DNA from: Desmodus rotundus | Taxonomy: Eukaryota > Chordata > Mammalia > Chiroptera > Phyllostomidae | Reading direction: 5' to 3' | NCBI RefSeq assembly: GCF_022682495.2 | Contig: NC_071387.1 | Location: 148,598,347-148,662,346 of the forward strand | Length of the DNA: 64,000 nucleotides | Shown here: positions 1 to 11,362 of the stretch, piece after piece | Layout of the letters: every line of letters begins with the position of its first letter | Position numbering within the stretch: position 1 is the stretch's first letter | Notes under the pieces: generated by a model | What the model saw: only the letters and a program-made list of their open reading frames with translations | What the model was told of the DNA's origin: nothing | Database searches by the model: none | Program-made: the position numbers and the translations under genes

Positions 1-2092
1 TTTAACCTTCATTTTGTTTATGTGGTGTATCACATTTATTGATTTGTGGATATTGTACCAAACTTGCATCCACAAATAAATCCACTTGATCATGACGTAT
101 GATCTTTTAATGTATTGCTAGATTTGGCTTGCTAATATGTGGTTGAGGATATTAGCATTTCTGTTCATCAGAGGTATTGGCTTATATTTTTCTTTCTTTG
201 TAGTGTTTTTATCTGGGTTAAGAATTAGGATAATGCTGGCCTCATAATATGAGCTTGGAAGTCTTCCCTCTTGAATTTTTTTGGGGAATTGTTTGAGAAG
301 GACAGGTGTTAGTTCTTCTTTGATTGTTTGGTAAAATTCACCTGTGAAGCAGTCTGATCTAGAACTTTATTTTCGTTGAGAGTTTACTGGTTACTGCTTC
401 AATTTCATTAGTTGTAATCATTCTATTCAGATTCTTCCTGATTTGGTTTTGAACAATTGTAAGTTTCTAGGAATATCCATTTCTTCCAGATTGTCCAATT
501 TGTTGGCATATAGCTGTTGTAATATTTTCTTACTGTCCTTTGTATTTCTTTAGTGTCAGTTGTTACTGCTCTTCTTTCAGTTCTGATTTTATTTATTTGG
601 GTCTTCTTTCTTTTTTTCCTTGATGAGTCTGGTTAAAGGTTTGACAATCTTGTTTATCTTTACAAAGAATGAGCTCTTGGGTTCATTTACCTTTTGTATT
701 TTTCTTTTAGACTCTATTTTATTTATTTTTGCTCTGATATTTCTTATTTCCTTCCTCGTACTCACGATGGTCTTTCTTTGTTGTCTTTTTTAAGTTCTTT
801 TAAGTTTAAAGTTAGATTGTTTATTTGAGCTTTTTCTTGTTTCTTGAGATAGGCCTCTAATGCTTTGAATTTCTCTCTTAGGACCACTTTCATTGTGTGC
901 CACAGATTTTGGGTTGTTGTGTTCTCATTTTCATTTGTTTCAATGTATGTTTTGATTTCTTCCTTTATCTCATTGTCAACCCATTCATTGTTTAGTAACA
1001 TGTTATTTAGCCATGTCTTTGTGTGTTTTTCAGTATTTTTATTGTGATTGATTTCTAGTTTCATACCATAATGGTCAGAGAAAATGTTTGGTACGATTTT
1101 AATCTTAAATTTATTGAGACTTGTTTTATGTCCTAATATGTGGTCTATCCCAGAAAATGTTCCACATGCACTTGAAAAGAATGTATATTCTGCTGTTTTG
1201 GGGGTGAAATCCTCATCCTCTGAACATATCAATTAAATACATCTGATCTAGTGTATCAGTGTTGTTTTCTTGTTGATTTTCTGTCTGAAATATCTGTCCA
1301 TTGATGTCATTGGTATTAAGATCTCCTAGTAAGACTATTACAGTTAATCTCTCCCCTGATGTCCATTAAGATTTTCTTTATTTATTTAGGTGCTCCTGTG
1401 TTGGGTGCAAAAATCTCTACAGGTGGTATATCCCTCTGTTGGATTGTTCCCTTTATCATTATGTAGTCCTTCTTTGTCTCTTACTGTAGTCTTTGGTTTA
1501 AAGTCTATTGCTACCCCAGATTTTTTTTCATTTTCATTTGCATGAAATATCTTTTCCTTAACTTTTAGTCTGTATGCATCTTTCATTCTGATATGGGTCT
1601 CTTGCAGACAGCATGTATGTGGACTTGTTTTTCCACTCATCTACCCTGAGTCTTTTGATTGGATCAATTAAGCCATTTACATTTACAGTGATTGTTGATA
1701 GGTACATATTTATTGCCATTTTATCCTTTAACTATGTTTCTTTCCTGTCCCTCCTCCTCTTCTTCCTCCTTCTTAAAGCAGGCCCTTTAACATTTCTTGT
1801 AATACTGGTTTGGTGGTAACAAACTTCTTCGACTTTTTCTTATCTGAGAGGCTCTTTATCTCTCCTCCAATTTTAAATGATTGCCATAAAAGAGTCTTTG
1901 TTGTAGGTCCTTGCTTTTCATCACTTTCAATATTTCATTCTTATCTCTTCAGGCCTGAAATGTTTCTGTTGAGAAATCTGCTGGTAGTCTTACAGAAGCT
2001 CAACTGTCTTCCTCTTGCTGCTTTTAAGATTTTCTCCATGTCTTTAACCTTTGCCATTTTACTTATGATGTGTCTTGGTGTGGTCTCTAATG
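1..2092 (-). mobile_element. L1 LINE fragment, antisense (ORF2 RT to ORF1)
   Basis: Read on the minus strand, right to left, this runs from ORF1-like sequence (about 2090-1720) through the start of ORF2 (N-V-N-G-L near 1690), the endonuclease domain (Q-E-T-H near 1600, SDHYGMKLE near 1070) and into the reverse transcriptase up to the window edge. Stops and frame breaks throughout show it is dead. The right boundary near 2092 is where the sequence jumps back to a later ORF2 segment. Confidence 0.85.
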
Positions 2093-2386
2093 TTTTGGAA
2101 GAGTTAAGAAGGATTTGTTTTAATTCTTATTTAAGTGTTTAGTATAATTCACTGATCAAGACATCTAGTCTAAGACTTTTGTTTTGAGGGAGGTTTTTTT
2201 TGTTACTAAATCAATCTTTTTATTTTTTTATAGGTCTGTTGAGATTCTCTATTTCTTCTTGAATTAGTTGAGATAATTTGCATGTTTCATAGAATTTGTC
2301 TATTTTGGAGGGTTAACTGATTTGTTGGCATGTAACTGTTTATATTGTTTTATTACCCTTTCTCTTTGTAAGGTTGATAGTAACGT

Positions 2387-2402
2387 CCTCACTTTCATTT
2401 CT
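2387..2402. repeat. Target-site duplication, left copy, of the RPS3A retrocopy
   Basis: cctcactttcatttct, identical to 3273-3288. Marks the L1-type insertion site. Confidence 0.93.
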
Positions 2403-3272
2403 TTTTTTTCCTCTTTTTTACAAATAGGCCTTTTTATATGTCACCATTAAATGTCTGAATTTTAAACAGAATCTTGACTGGGGGCTCCTATCTATCGGCT
2501 CATTCAACTTCAGCACGTGTCTCATCACCAGTAGCTTTTCCGGAAGCGCTACCTTCACCATGAAGCTCCATGAGTTTTCCCAATTCAAACTTAGGCTTCT
2601 TCAACATTTTGAGTTTTCCAACAAAGACATCATGAAGCAGATAAATAGATGGGCAAGCCTTTTCTATGTCCTTTCCAATGATATCTGGGATCAATGATTG
2701 ACCACTTCTTTCAAGTCATTTGTCTGCATCTCTTGGGTCATGATTTCCATCATCATCTTCTGGATTTGGTGGACCTGTTGATACTGAGCACAAGAGGTCT
2801 TCTGAATCTGATTGCTGAAATTTTTACTAAAACCAACACAGAATAGATGAAGGAAATAACCATCAGTAGTCTTCACATCAACATGAGCTTCAGTCATGGT
2901 CTGCCATTTTTTGACCAAGGAGCACATTTTGTCATGGGTAAGATCCATACCATGGAAATTAGTCAGAAGTTTTTGTCTCTTCAGTAATTATCTTGCATTT
3001 TCTAAATGCAACTTCATCATTCTGCTGGTCAGATAGGCTCACTTCAAATACACGGACCCTTCAGACCATCCAATGTGATTTTGGTTCCTTGAGTTCTCAT
3101 GACTAGTGTTTTTCTAATGTTTCTTATATTGAACATAGCTGGGGCTTTCCCATCATACCAATCTGTCTTAGAAAATGGATCAACTACTTTGTTCTTTGCT
3201 CCCTTTTTGCTGCCTTTTGTCAGGTGCTTGTTCTTGCCCACCGCCATGATGCTGCTCAGAGAGCCAAAAGTG
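2403..3272 (-). pseudogene. RPS3A: Processed pseudogene of ribosomal protein S3a
   Basis: On the minus strand the sequence starts with a pyrimidine-tract 5'UTR like that of ribosomal-protein mRNAs (CTTTTGGCTCTC near 3270), then the ATG at 3247 and [20 protein letters not shown]. It continues, with frame breaks near 3044, 2950 and 2690, through [24 protein letters not shown] and [17 protein letters not shown] to the 3'UTR. There are no introns and the 3' end meets a T-rich stretch (poly(A) on the minus strand). Identical 16-base duplications flank it (2387-2402 and 3273-3288, cctcactttcatttct). This is an L1-mediated retrocopy; the frameshifts rule out a working protein. Confidence 0.95.
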
Positions 3273-3288
3273 CCTCACTTTCATTTCT
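3273..3288. repeat. Target-site duplication, right copy, of the RPS3A retrocopy
   Basis: cctcactttcatttct, identical to 2387-2402, directly beyond the 5'UTR end of the retrocopy. Confidence 0.93.
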
Positions 3289-3534
3289 GATTTGAGTTAT
3301 TTGTGTCTTTTCTCTTTTTTTTCTTTGTCATTCTACCTAAGGAATTGTCAATTTTGTTGTTCTTTTTCAAGAACCAACTTTTTGTTTCATTGATTTTCCC
3401 TATTGTTTGTCTATTTTCTATTTTGTGTATCTCTACTTAATCTTTATCATTCCCTACCTTTGAGTTTAGTTTGCTTTTGTTTTTTCTAATTCTTAAGGTG
3501 TAAAGTTAGGTTATTGATTTGAGATTAAAACCAG

Positions 3535-3975
3535 AAAAGTCTGCATTCATCCTGACTGTCTGTACCTGAATCAATGAGGAGAAAGAAGGATTGAATCTCT
3601 ATGGGCACTTTATTCAGAATCCAGCAATCTGAGAAGACAGCGGATTATGTACCCCCAGAACTATCTTAATATTTCACCTCAAGCAGACTGTTTTATAAGG
3701 AAAAAAGTGTAAGGGGGTTGAAAAAAAAAGGTTAATTAGATAAATATTGCAGTCCAGCAGTGATTTTCCTAGTATTTCATTATCTGCTGACCAAGAATTC
3801 TTTATCTTCATCACAATAGAACACAATGGCTCACATACAATCTCAATTGCTTACAGAGCCTTGGGGCATAAAGGTTGAATTGCTTGTTGACCTGGACTCA
3901 CTGTAGGTCATGCATTCCTGTTCTTGGAATAAGAGCTTTCCACATAGATTAATCACTTAAGCCTGTCATCTATAC
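3535..3975 (-). mobile_element. LTR-like segment (probable solo LTR of an endogenous retrovirus)
   Basis: On the minus strand there is a TATA-like ttataaaac (about 3692-3700) followed about 80 bases later by an AATAAA signal (about 3610) and a further stretch of about 70 bases. That is the U3-R-U5 layout of an LTR. No retroviral coding sequence is next to it. Exact ends and the flanking duplication could not be fixed, so family assignment is open. Confidence 0.45.
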
Positions 3976-4006
3976 CTGAAGTAAAAATCTTTTAACTCCT
4001 TTTACA

Positions 4007-5890
4007 GTTTTTTTTTATTGCTGTTCTATGACAGTTGTCCCAATTTTCTCTCTATTGCTCTCCCCTGCCCTGCTCCCCCACCCCACCCCCTGTTTCCACA
4101 GTTGTCCTCACCCTGTTGTCCATGTCCATGGATCATTTATACCTGCTCCTTGACCATACCTTTCCCCTTCTTTCCCCTGTTATCCCTCTCCCCACTTCCC
4201 TCTGGTTGCTGTCAGTCTGTTCCTTGTTTCCATGCCTCTGGTTCTATTTTGCTCATTTGTTTGTTTGTTTGTTTTATTAGGTTCCTCTTATAGGTGAAAT
4301 TGTATGGTATTTGTCTTTTGTGCCTGGCTTACTTCAGAAATCAAAGGCATTTTTGTACACCAACAATGAAATATCAGAAACAGTAACTAGGAAAAAATCC
4401 CATTTACTATAGCAACATGAAAAATAAAGTACCTAGAAATAAACTTAACCAAGGAGGTAAAAGACCTGAACTCAGAAAAGTACAGAACATTGAAGAAAGA
4501 AATTAAGGAAGATACAAATAAATGGAAGCATATACTGTGTTCATGGATCAGAAGAATTAACATCATCAAAATGTCCATACTACACAAAGCAATCTATAGA
4601 TTCAATGCAATCCCTATTAAAATACCAATGACATATTTCACAGATTTAGAACAAATATTTAACAAAATTATATAGAACCAAAAAGACCCCAAATACCCTC
4701 AACAATCTTGAGAAGAACAAAGTAGGAGGGATCACAATACCTGGCATCAAACTATATTATAAGGCCACAGTAATTAAAACAGTCTGGTACTGGCATAAGA
4801 ATAGGTACATAGATCAATGAAACATAATAGAGAGCTCAGGAATAAACTTGTGTCTCTATGGTCAATTAATACTTGACAAAGTTGACAGGAGCATAAAATG
4901 GAGTAAAAATAGCCCCTTCAACAAATGGTGTTTGGAGAACTGGAATGGTTTATGCAAAAAAATGAAACTAGGCCACCAACTTATACCATACACCAGAATA
5001 AACTCAAAATGGATAACAGACTTAAACATAAGCCATGACACCATAAAAGTCTTAGAGGAAAACATAGGCAGGAAAATTTCAGATATTCCACACAGCAACA
5101 TTTTCACCAATATATCCTCTAGGGCAAGGGAAATAAAGGAAAGAATAAACAAATGGGACTACATCAAATTAAAAAGCTTCTGCATGGCTAAAGAAAGCAT
5201 CAGCAAAATGAAAAGGGAAACAACCATATGGTAAAACATATTTGCCAATGATATCTCAGACAAGGGTTTGATCTCCAAAATATATAAAGAACTCACATGA
5301 CTCCACTCCAGGAGGACAAACAACACAGTTAAAAGATGGGCAAAGGACCCGAACAGACAATTCTCCATAGAGGACATACAGAAGGCCCACAGACATTTGA
5401 AAGGATGCTCAACATTACTAGCCATCAGAGAGATGCAAATTAAAACCGCAATGAGGTACTACTTCATACCAATCAGAATGGCCATCATAAACAAATCAAG
5501 AAACAAGTGCTTGTGAGGATGTGGAGAGAAGGGAACCCTAGTGCACCACTGGTAGGAATGCAGACTGGTGCACCACCATAAAAAAGGTATAGAATTTCCT
5601 CAAAAAACTAAAATTGGAATTGCCTTTTGATTCAGTGATTCCACTGCTGGGATTATAGCCTAAGAATCCTGAAATACCAATTCAAAGGAACCTATGCACC
5701 CCGATGTTCATAGCAGCATTATTTACAATAACCAAGTGCTGGAAGCAACCTAAGTGCCCATCAGTAAATGAGTGGATCAAAAAATTATGGTACATTTATA
5801 CAATGGAACACTATGCAGCAGAAAGGAAGAAGGAACTCCTACCTTTCATGACAGCATGGATGAAACTGGAGAGTAAAATCTTTAACTCTT
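4007..5890. mobile_element. L1 insertion with 5' inversion (twin-priming product)
   Basis: Positions 4009-4345 are the L1 3'UTR in antisense, beginning with a T tract. From about 4346 the strand flips and 4346-5872 is sense ORF2 ([28 protein letters not shown]-like zinc region, [23 protein letters not shown]). The sense part stops just before the L1 position where the antisense part begins. Similar flanks (about 3981-3999 and 5873-5890, core taactc with preceding aaaatcttt) look like the target duplication. Stops in every frame show a dead copy. Confidence 0.85.
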
Positions 5891-6460
5891 GAATTCCCCT
5901 ATCAAGATCTTTTGGTTTGAGCAATACTAGATGTGAGAGCTTAGGGCTTTCTCAAGTCCTTTCTGAGATATGTATAGTCTTAGTCAAGTGCATTGCCCTA
6001 TGCATGCATGTGTCCTTCTAGATTTTCAGGAATATGTTGGAGCTTTTCAAAGCCTGCTAAAGACATCTAATTACTGAGTTTTTCATTTTAAGCTTTATGA
6101 TGAGCTTAGGAATTGCCTCAATTGTTTGTTTACCTCAGGCAGTTGCAATATTAAACAACCGCCTATGATTGTTTTCAACCTATGCTGCTGGGGAACGGCT
6201 GTTCACACTTGGTGAACTCAATCAGGTCAGATAAATAGAGCCTTGAGAGTAGAGTTCTTGGGAATCACCAAATGATTCAAATGATGACAATAATCTGAGA
6301 GTGAGGTTTTAAAGGGACTTTAACACTTTTATGCTCTTTCCAGTGGCTGCCATGTTGCCTGTTTTCACCATGCTAGCAAGCTCTTGATTTTTAAGGCCAT
6401 TGAAGAGCTAAAAAGAAAACAATGAGAATAAAGCATATTAAAATGCCATAAGGCTCAGTA
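5891..6460. other. Intergenic, no recognised feature
   Basis: AT-rich unique-looking sequence between the inverted L1 and the first VES SINE. No open frame with family features and no repeat I recognise. Confidence 0.5.
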
Positions 6461-6660
6461 CTGGCTGGGTGGCTCAGTTGGTTGGAGCACTGTCCTGTAC
6501 ACCAAAAGGTTATGTGTTTCATTCCCAGTCAGGGATCCCATTGGGGTGCATACTGGAGGTAAATGATGCAATCAATTGATGTTCCCCCCCACCTCTCTCT
6601 CTGTCTCTCTCTCCCTCTCCCTCTTTCTCCCCTTCTCTCTCTAAAATCTATTAAAAAATA
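6461..6660 (+). mobile_element. VES SINE (bat tRNA-derived SINE), sense
   Basis: Starts ctggctgggtggctcagttg, has the B-box-like gtgtttcattcccagtcagg, then a CT-rich tract and an A-rich end (about 6645-6660). This is the VES family layout: tRNA-like head, short body, pyrimidine tract, A-rich tail. Confidence 0.88.
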
Positions 6661-6924
6661 TCCTCAATGAGGATTTTTTTAAAAGCCATAAATCTCCACG
6701 TGGTTTTGTTTGTTTGTTTTACTGAGATTTGGCTGTTATTCTTGAACAAACACTCCTCAGATTGCTGTAAACTTTTGGTCACTTTCCTGAGTTCTGGTGT
6801 AGTTAATTCTGACAATTTTTCCAGTGTTCATATTGCTTTTATGGAGGAAAGGATTTTCAGTGGTCTTTACTCTCCCTTTCTTCTGGATGTCATTTTTTAA
6901 TTTTAATCCTCACCCAAGGATATG

Positions 6925-7128
6925 TTCAATGATTTCAGAGAGAGAGGAAGGGAGAGAGAAAAAGAGAGATGGAGATGTGAATGAGAAACATCAATTGGTT
7001 GCTTCCCATATGTGCCCTGATCAGGGATCAAGCTGCAACCTAGGTATGTGCCCCTGCCTGGGAATCGAACCTGCAATCTTTTGTTGTATAGGATGACAAT
7101 CCAACCAAACGAGCCATCCAGCCAGGCC
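6925..7128 (-). mobile_element. VES SINE, antisense
   Basis: Right end gccatccagccaggcc is the reverse complement of the VES head; the purine-rich tract (agagagagaggaaggg) is at the left. About 300 bases from the sense copy, in inverted orientation, so the two could form a hairpin in RNA. Confidence 0.88.
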
Positions 7129-8106
7129 TGGATATCTGTTTTTTGACACTAAATCAATTAATGATGTGCTAATTAAAGCCTGAAATTCTCCCTGGAGTCC
7201 CCCGAGGGTTAGTTTCTTTATTGATGATTTGTCAATGGATTTATGGGTCTGACAAACCCTGGCTTGATTATTTAGGTGGCCTCTGGAAGAGTTTCTCCTA
7301 TGAATTTTCTCTAAACATGATTCCTCTCACAGACCCTGGTGACTGACGCTGATGACACAACATGGTCCAATTATGTAAACAAAGGCCCCTGGGGAGCTTG
7401 CACATGGGATGTCTTTCTGTCCTCTAATACTTGCCTATATTCTTTCTCTTGCTGCACCATATCCTTTTCCTTTAAATAAAAGGCTATGGATACTCTATGG
7501 AATTTGCTAAATCCTTTCAAATAATCAAGCTGGGGAAATTTTTGCAATGATATGTCCCTACAATGTAGTACTGTGCAGCTGTAGGAAAGAACGTGAAATA
7601 TATCTGTGAATTCATGTGGACAGATATTCAGGATATATTGTTAAATAAATAAAATGTAAGGTGCAGAATTGCATTTTTAGTATACTATTTTTTTTGTAAG
7701 GAGAGAAATGCAAAGGTATATAATTGTATTTGCTTGATTTGCATAAGTAAATGCTGAAAGGATACATGAAAAATTGTTCAAATTATTAACTATGTAAGTG
7801 GTGAATGCAGGATAACTCAACCCATAAATTTTCATATTTTGACCTAAAAATTTCATGTTTTGATTTTGAAACTCATGAATATATTACTTATTCAAAAAGT
7901 ATATTATCAAGGTAAATGAAGAAAAATTGTCATGTAGCCCCAGAGAGTAATAAAGTACTACAGAGGTTCATTTTAAGTACCAAGAAATAAAGATGGGAAA
8001 ACAGTAGACATGTCAAAGCATAAACATAAACAGCAAAAGTAAATAGTGACACAAGATACAAAGGTTAAGTTTCACCTGGGGAGCATATAAAAGGCTTAAA
8101 TAATGG
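7129..8106. other. Intergenic, no recognised feature
   Basis: AT-rich sequence without a recognised repeat or supported coding frame. A stretch at 7540-7700 may be an old L1 tail, but I could not confirm it. Confidence 0.4.
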
Positions 8107-8114
8107 CTTTAGCT
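8107..8114. repeat. MER20 target-site duplication, left
   Basis: ctttagct, identical to 8334-8341. Confidence 0.85.
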
Positions 8115-8333
8115 TAAAATTTCTGATTAGCAGCACTGGTCACTTTTTGGGCAGGATATTTCTTTGTCGTTGTGGGTATCCTATGCCCTGTAGGATGTTT
8201 AGCACCAATCTTAGCCTCTACCCAGTAGATACCAGTAGCAATCCCCACAAAGCTGTGACAACAAAAATGTCTTCAAACATTACCAAATGTCCAGAGGAGG
8301 AGGACTCCCAAGACTCGCAGTTGAGAATCACTG
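8115..8333 (-). mobile_element. MER20 (hAT-Charlie DNA transposon), near full length
   Basis: On the minus strand it begins cagtgattctcaact and runs through gacatttttgttgtcacag and taaacatcctacagggca to the other end, matching the MER20 layout over its whole 219 bases. It is flanked by a perfect 8-base duplication ctttagct (8107-8114 and 8334-8341), the length expected for hAT transposition. It lies about 2.3 kb upstream of the LVRN start codon. Confidence 0.9.
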
Positions 8334-8341
8334 CTTTAGCT
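8334..8341. repeat. MER20 target-site duplication, right
   Basis: ctttagct, identical to 8107-8114. Confidence 0.85.
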
Positions 8342-9540
8342 GATGTGAATAGCAGGTAGGTTTTCTAAGCAGCTCATTAAAAAATTTTTAAACTATTTTA
8401 GTTGGGTTTTTTTTCTGTCAACTGATCTATGTCCCAGAATTACTCTTTCATTGAGATGTTAAATATTTCATATAATAGTATTTAAAAATATTTCATATAG
8501 TATTTTCCAGTTCCCTTGTTATTAACATAAGCACAACTAAGCCACTATATTATTTTGTAACTTCTTTTGAGTGGCAATAATGACTCATCAGAGATATTTT
8601 CCCTTTTGATAAGATATTTAAATTGAATCATTTGGTGTGATTTTATTACTTTGAGACCTTTTGTGTAGTAGCCAATCTTTATTTCTTTAACGATATTAAA
8701 GAAATGGAATTAAATACGTGTATCCATGTACTCACTTTTCAATAGAATTTCTTATATAAAATTGAGGGAAGGCATACCTCTAACATGAATTTGAAATAAT
8801 TTTGTTACAACTCCTTTTCTTTTTTTTAACCTTTCTTTGGGAGTCTGGAATCCTTCAAAATCCTTCCAGAAATTGTCCTGGGGGTCATAAGGACAATAAT
8901 TAATTAGCACCACATCTGTGACAGTCCCATCTGACAATGGCCTAAATCCTGGGGCCCCTGCTAGTTCAGTAGCTCACAATTCTGGCAGCCTGACTTAAGA
9001 CAGGTTTTGCAGAGAGAAATAGAAGGAGCATCGCTACCAAACTCTACCCAGGATCTTCTGCCTGTGGTCATAATTATTTTAAAACATGATTGTTTTGTTT
9101 CTGAAGAGAGCAAATCAAACCTGGAATCAGGAGGCCGGTCCACAGATTATAGCACAACCATCTGTGTGAACTTGGTGCCAACTCTCCCTTCTCCATCTTG
9201 TCCTGGAAAGTTTGTGTGCGGGTGTGTTTTGGTATTGCTTTTAATGTGATTAATTTCAGTATGAGGAGTGGGGAAGATCACATTTCCCAAAGAATCACCT
9301 GGGTTTACCCTGTCTCCTCTCAGGTGGGAGGGTTTTCTCATGAAAGAGAGACACAGTTCCAAGAAATAAAGCGGAGACAGTTCTGTGCCTGTGACGGAAA
9401 AATTCCCTTCGTGCTGAAATAACTGGAGGAGTTTAACGACGGAATACACTCAAATAAATCTTCAGCCAGCAACAGGATCTTTAACCACCCTCTCCTCCCT
9501 CTTCCGCAGCGCCTCCTTAGTTAGTACTTGCAACCCATTC
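8342..9540. other. Proximal upstream region of LVRN, no recognised repeat
   Basis: Mostly unique sequence leading into the CpG island. Short open frames exist on both strands (for example near 8752-8937 and 9007-9249), but none shows a recognised domain. Possible distal promoter; nothing specific is visible. Confidence 0.4.
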
Positions 9541-10667
9541 CCAATTCAGCCGAGAGCGCACGCAGATGCCGAACTTCGCTCACAGGCCCGGGACTCTCCC
9601 CAGAGCATCGCTAAATTGCAAACAGATGCCCCCACGCCTAAGGCCTCACCGACTAGGGCACCGCCTGGGAGACGTGTTCCAGCTCGGTTGTTTCCGAGTG
9701 GAAAAGTTGGCCGCTGGGTTGTTTTATTCTCTTTTCTTGGAAAAGGCTGGTTTTGAGAGCAGGATTCCCCTTTCCCCAGGCAGGGAAGCGGAGAAGCAGA
9801 CCGGGCTCCGGAACTGGACACCCAGTTCTTGGCATTTGCAGAGCCAAGTGGCGGCTTCTCGCCCAGTCCCGACCGGAGGTACAGCGGCCCTCCCCTGTCC
9901 TTCACCTGGAGCAGCAGACGCCACGCTTTTGGGTTTTTTCGGCCCCTCCTCCAGCACGCCTTACGAAAGGCTCCACGACGCCAGACCTTGCTTCCATCCC
10001 AGCACTCGCAGCCTGTGCTGCGCGAGTCCCGAGCTTATTAAGGAGGCGAATTTCGCGCCGAAGATTAGGCTGGGGAAGAAAGTTCTGACCGCGCGGCTGT
10101 CCTTCGCGGGGTCATTTCAGAACGCACCCCCAAAAGTTCAGGTTCTTAAGCCTCCCCGCCCCCAGCGCACGCATATCCGATGTTGGCCAACGGGTGGGCT
10201 GCCGGCAGCTCATCACTGCTGTCGAGGAGCTGAAGGTGCTTTGTGCCTCTCTCCCGACAACACCTGGACCGCACCGTGGCACACCCAACAAATCCCAGGA
10301 ATCCAAATATCACTGCCGGAGGGGTCCAAATTCGAGTTTGTTCAGATTGTCCCCACCTCGCGCCGACTCTGGAAGCCTCTTTGCGAAGTCTTTCCCTTCG
10401 ACCCCGAAGGGGCGCACGCGTGGCTTCGCCGGGTCCGCCTCTTCCCCGGGCTCTTGCGGGAGGGGTGGGAAGGCTGGAACCTGGATCTGATTAGGTGGGA
10501 GGGGGAAGCTGTGGTCCCAAACGCCCTCTCCCGTCTCCCAGCTCCTCCGGGAGGAGGAGGGACGGTACAAGAAAGGGGGGGTCCCACCCCTGAGCACTCG
10601 GCCGGGGGCTCCGAGCTGTCGCCACCGTCTCCCGGGTCTCACCTCATCCCCTCCAGGGGTCCCCGCC
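9541..10667 (+). promoter_or_regulatory. LVRN: CpG-rich promoter and 5'UTR region of LVRN
   Basis: Base composition changes sharply from AT-rich flanking DNA to GC-rich, CpG-dense DNA near 9540, and this continues through exon 1 to about 11500. The block holds GC boxes (for example around 10150-10165) and has no clear TATA box close to the ATG, as expected for a CpG-island promoter. The transcription start cannot be placed from sequence alone. The block is free of recognisable repeats. Long open frames here, on both strands, reflect low stop-codon density in GC-rich DNA and are not called as genes. Confidence 0.7.
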
Positions 10668-11362
10668 ATGGGACCCCGTTCCAGCTCCGGCTTCTACGTG
10701 AGCCGCGCGGTAGCCCTGTTGCTGGCGGGGCTGGCAGCCGGGCTCCTGCTGGCGTTGGCTGTGCTCTCTGCCCTGTACGGCCACTGCGCGCGCGTCGCGC
10801 CGTCGGAACTTCACGACTGCGGGGCCCCGGACCCCAGGCCTTCCCGGCCAAGCGGGCAGGGGGAGTCGCCGCCCGCCCGGAAGCCCGGCCCCACTCGTGA
10901 GCCGGCGGTGGCGGTCACGCCGGACCGGCGACCCTCGGGGCCCTGGGACCAGCTGCGCCTGCCGTCCTGGCTCGTGCCACTGCACTACGAGCTGGAGCTG
11001 TGGCCCCGGCTGCGGCCGGACGAGCTCTCGCCTCCAGCGCTGCACTTCACTGGCCGCGTGAACATCACTCTGCGCTGCACGGTGGCTACCGCGCTGCTGC
11101 TGCTGCATAGCCTCTACCTGGACTGTGACAGAGCCGAGGTGCGGGGTCCTCTATCCCCGGGCACTGGAGACGCCACTGTTGGCCAAGTGCCGGTGGACAA
11201 AGTGTGGTTCGCATTGGACATGCAGTACATGGTGCTGGAACTCCGCGAGGCCCTGCAGCCTGGGAGCCTCTATGAGCTGCAGCTCAGCTTTTCGGGCCTC
11301 GTGTACCAGAACACTAGGGAGGGGCTCTTCCTCAATGTCTACACGGACCAGGGTGAGCGCAG
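10668..11362 (+). CDS. LVRN: LVRN exon 1 (residues 1-231, split codon 232)
   Basis: The start is the ATG at 10668 in a strong context (gccATGg), and the first residues [19 protein letters not shown] match the known laeverin N-terminus. It encodes the short cytosolic tail, a Leu/Ala-rich transmembrane segment (about 13-36), the low-complexity Pro/Arg/Ser stem (about 45-85) and the start of the ectodomain, including [15 protein letters not shown]. The exon ends after two bases of an Arg codon at donor AG|gtaagg (11363). The reading frame would hit a stop directly after the donor if unspliced. Confidence 0.95.

Larger units (their letters stand above)
2093..3530 (-). mobile_element. Second antisense L1 fragment, split by an RPS3A retrocopy
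   Basis: The flanks 2093-2386 and 3289-3530 both read as antisense L1 ORF2 sequence and parallel 300-800 of the first fragment (for example 3340-3390 corresponds to 640-700). The intervening 2403-3272 is the RPS3A retrocopy, so the L1 was in place first. Confidence 0.75.

Noticed and set aside
8752..9143. Two minus-strand open frames of about 60 codons upstream of LVRN
   Set aside because: No family features, no clear splice sites, and length expected by chance.
10644..11108. 154-codon minus-strand open frame opposite LVRN exon 1
   Set aside because: Shadow of GC-rich coding sequence; no recognised domain.
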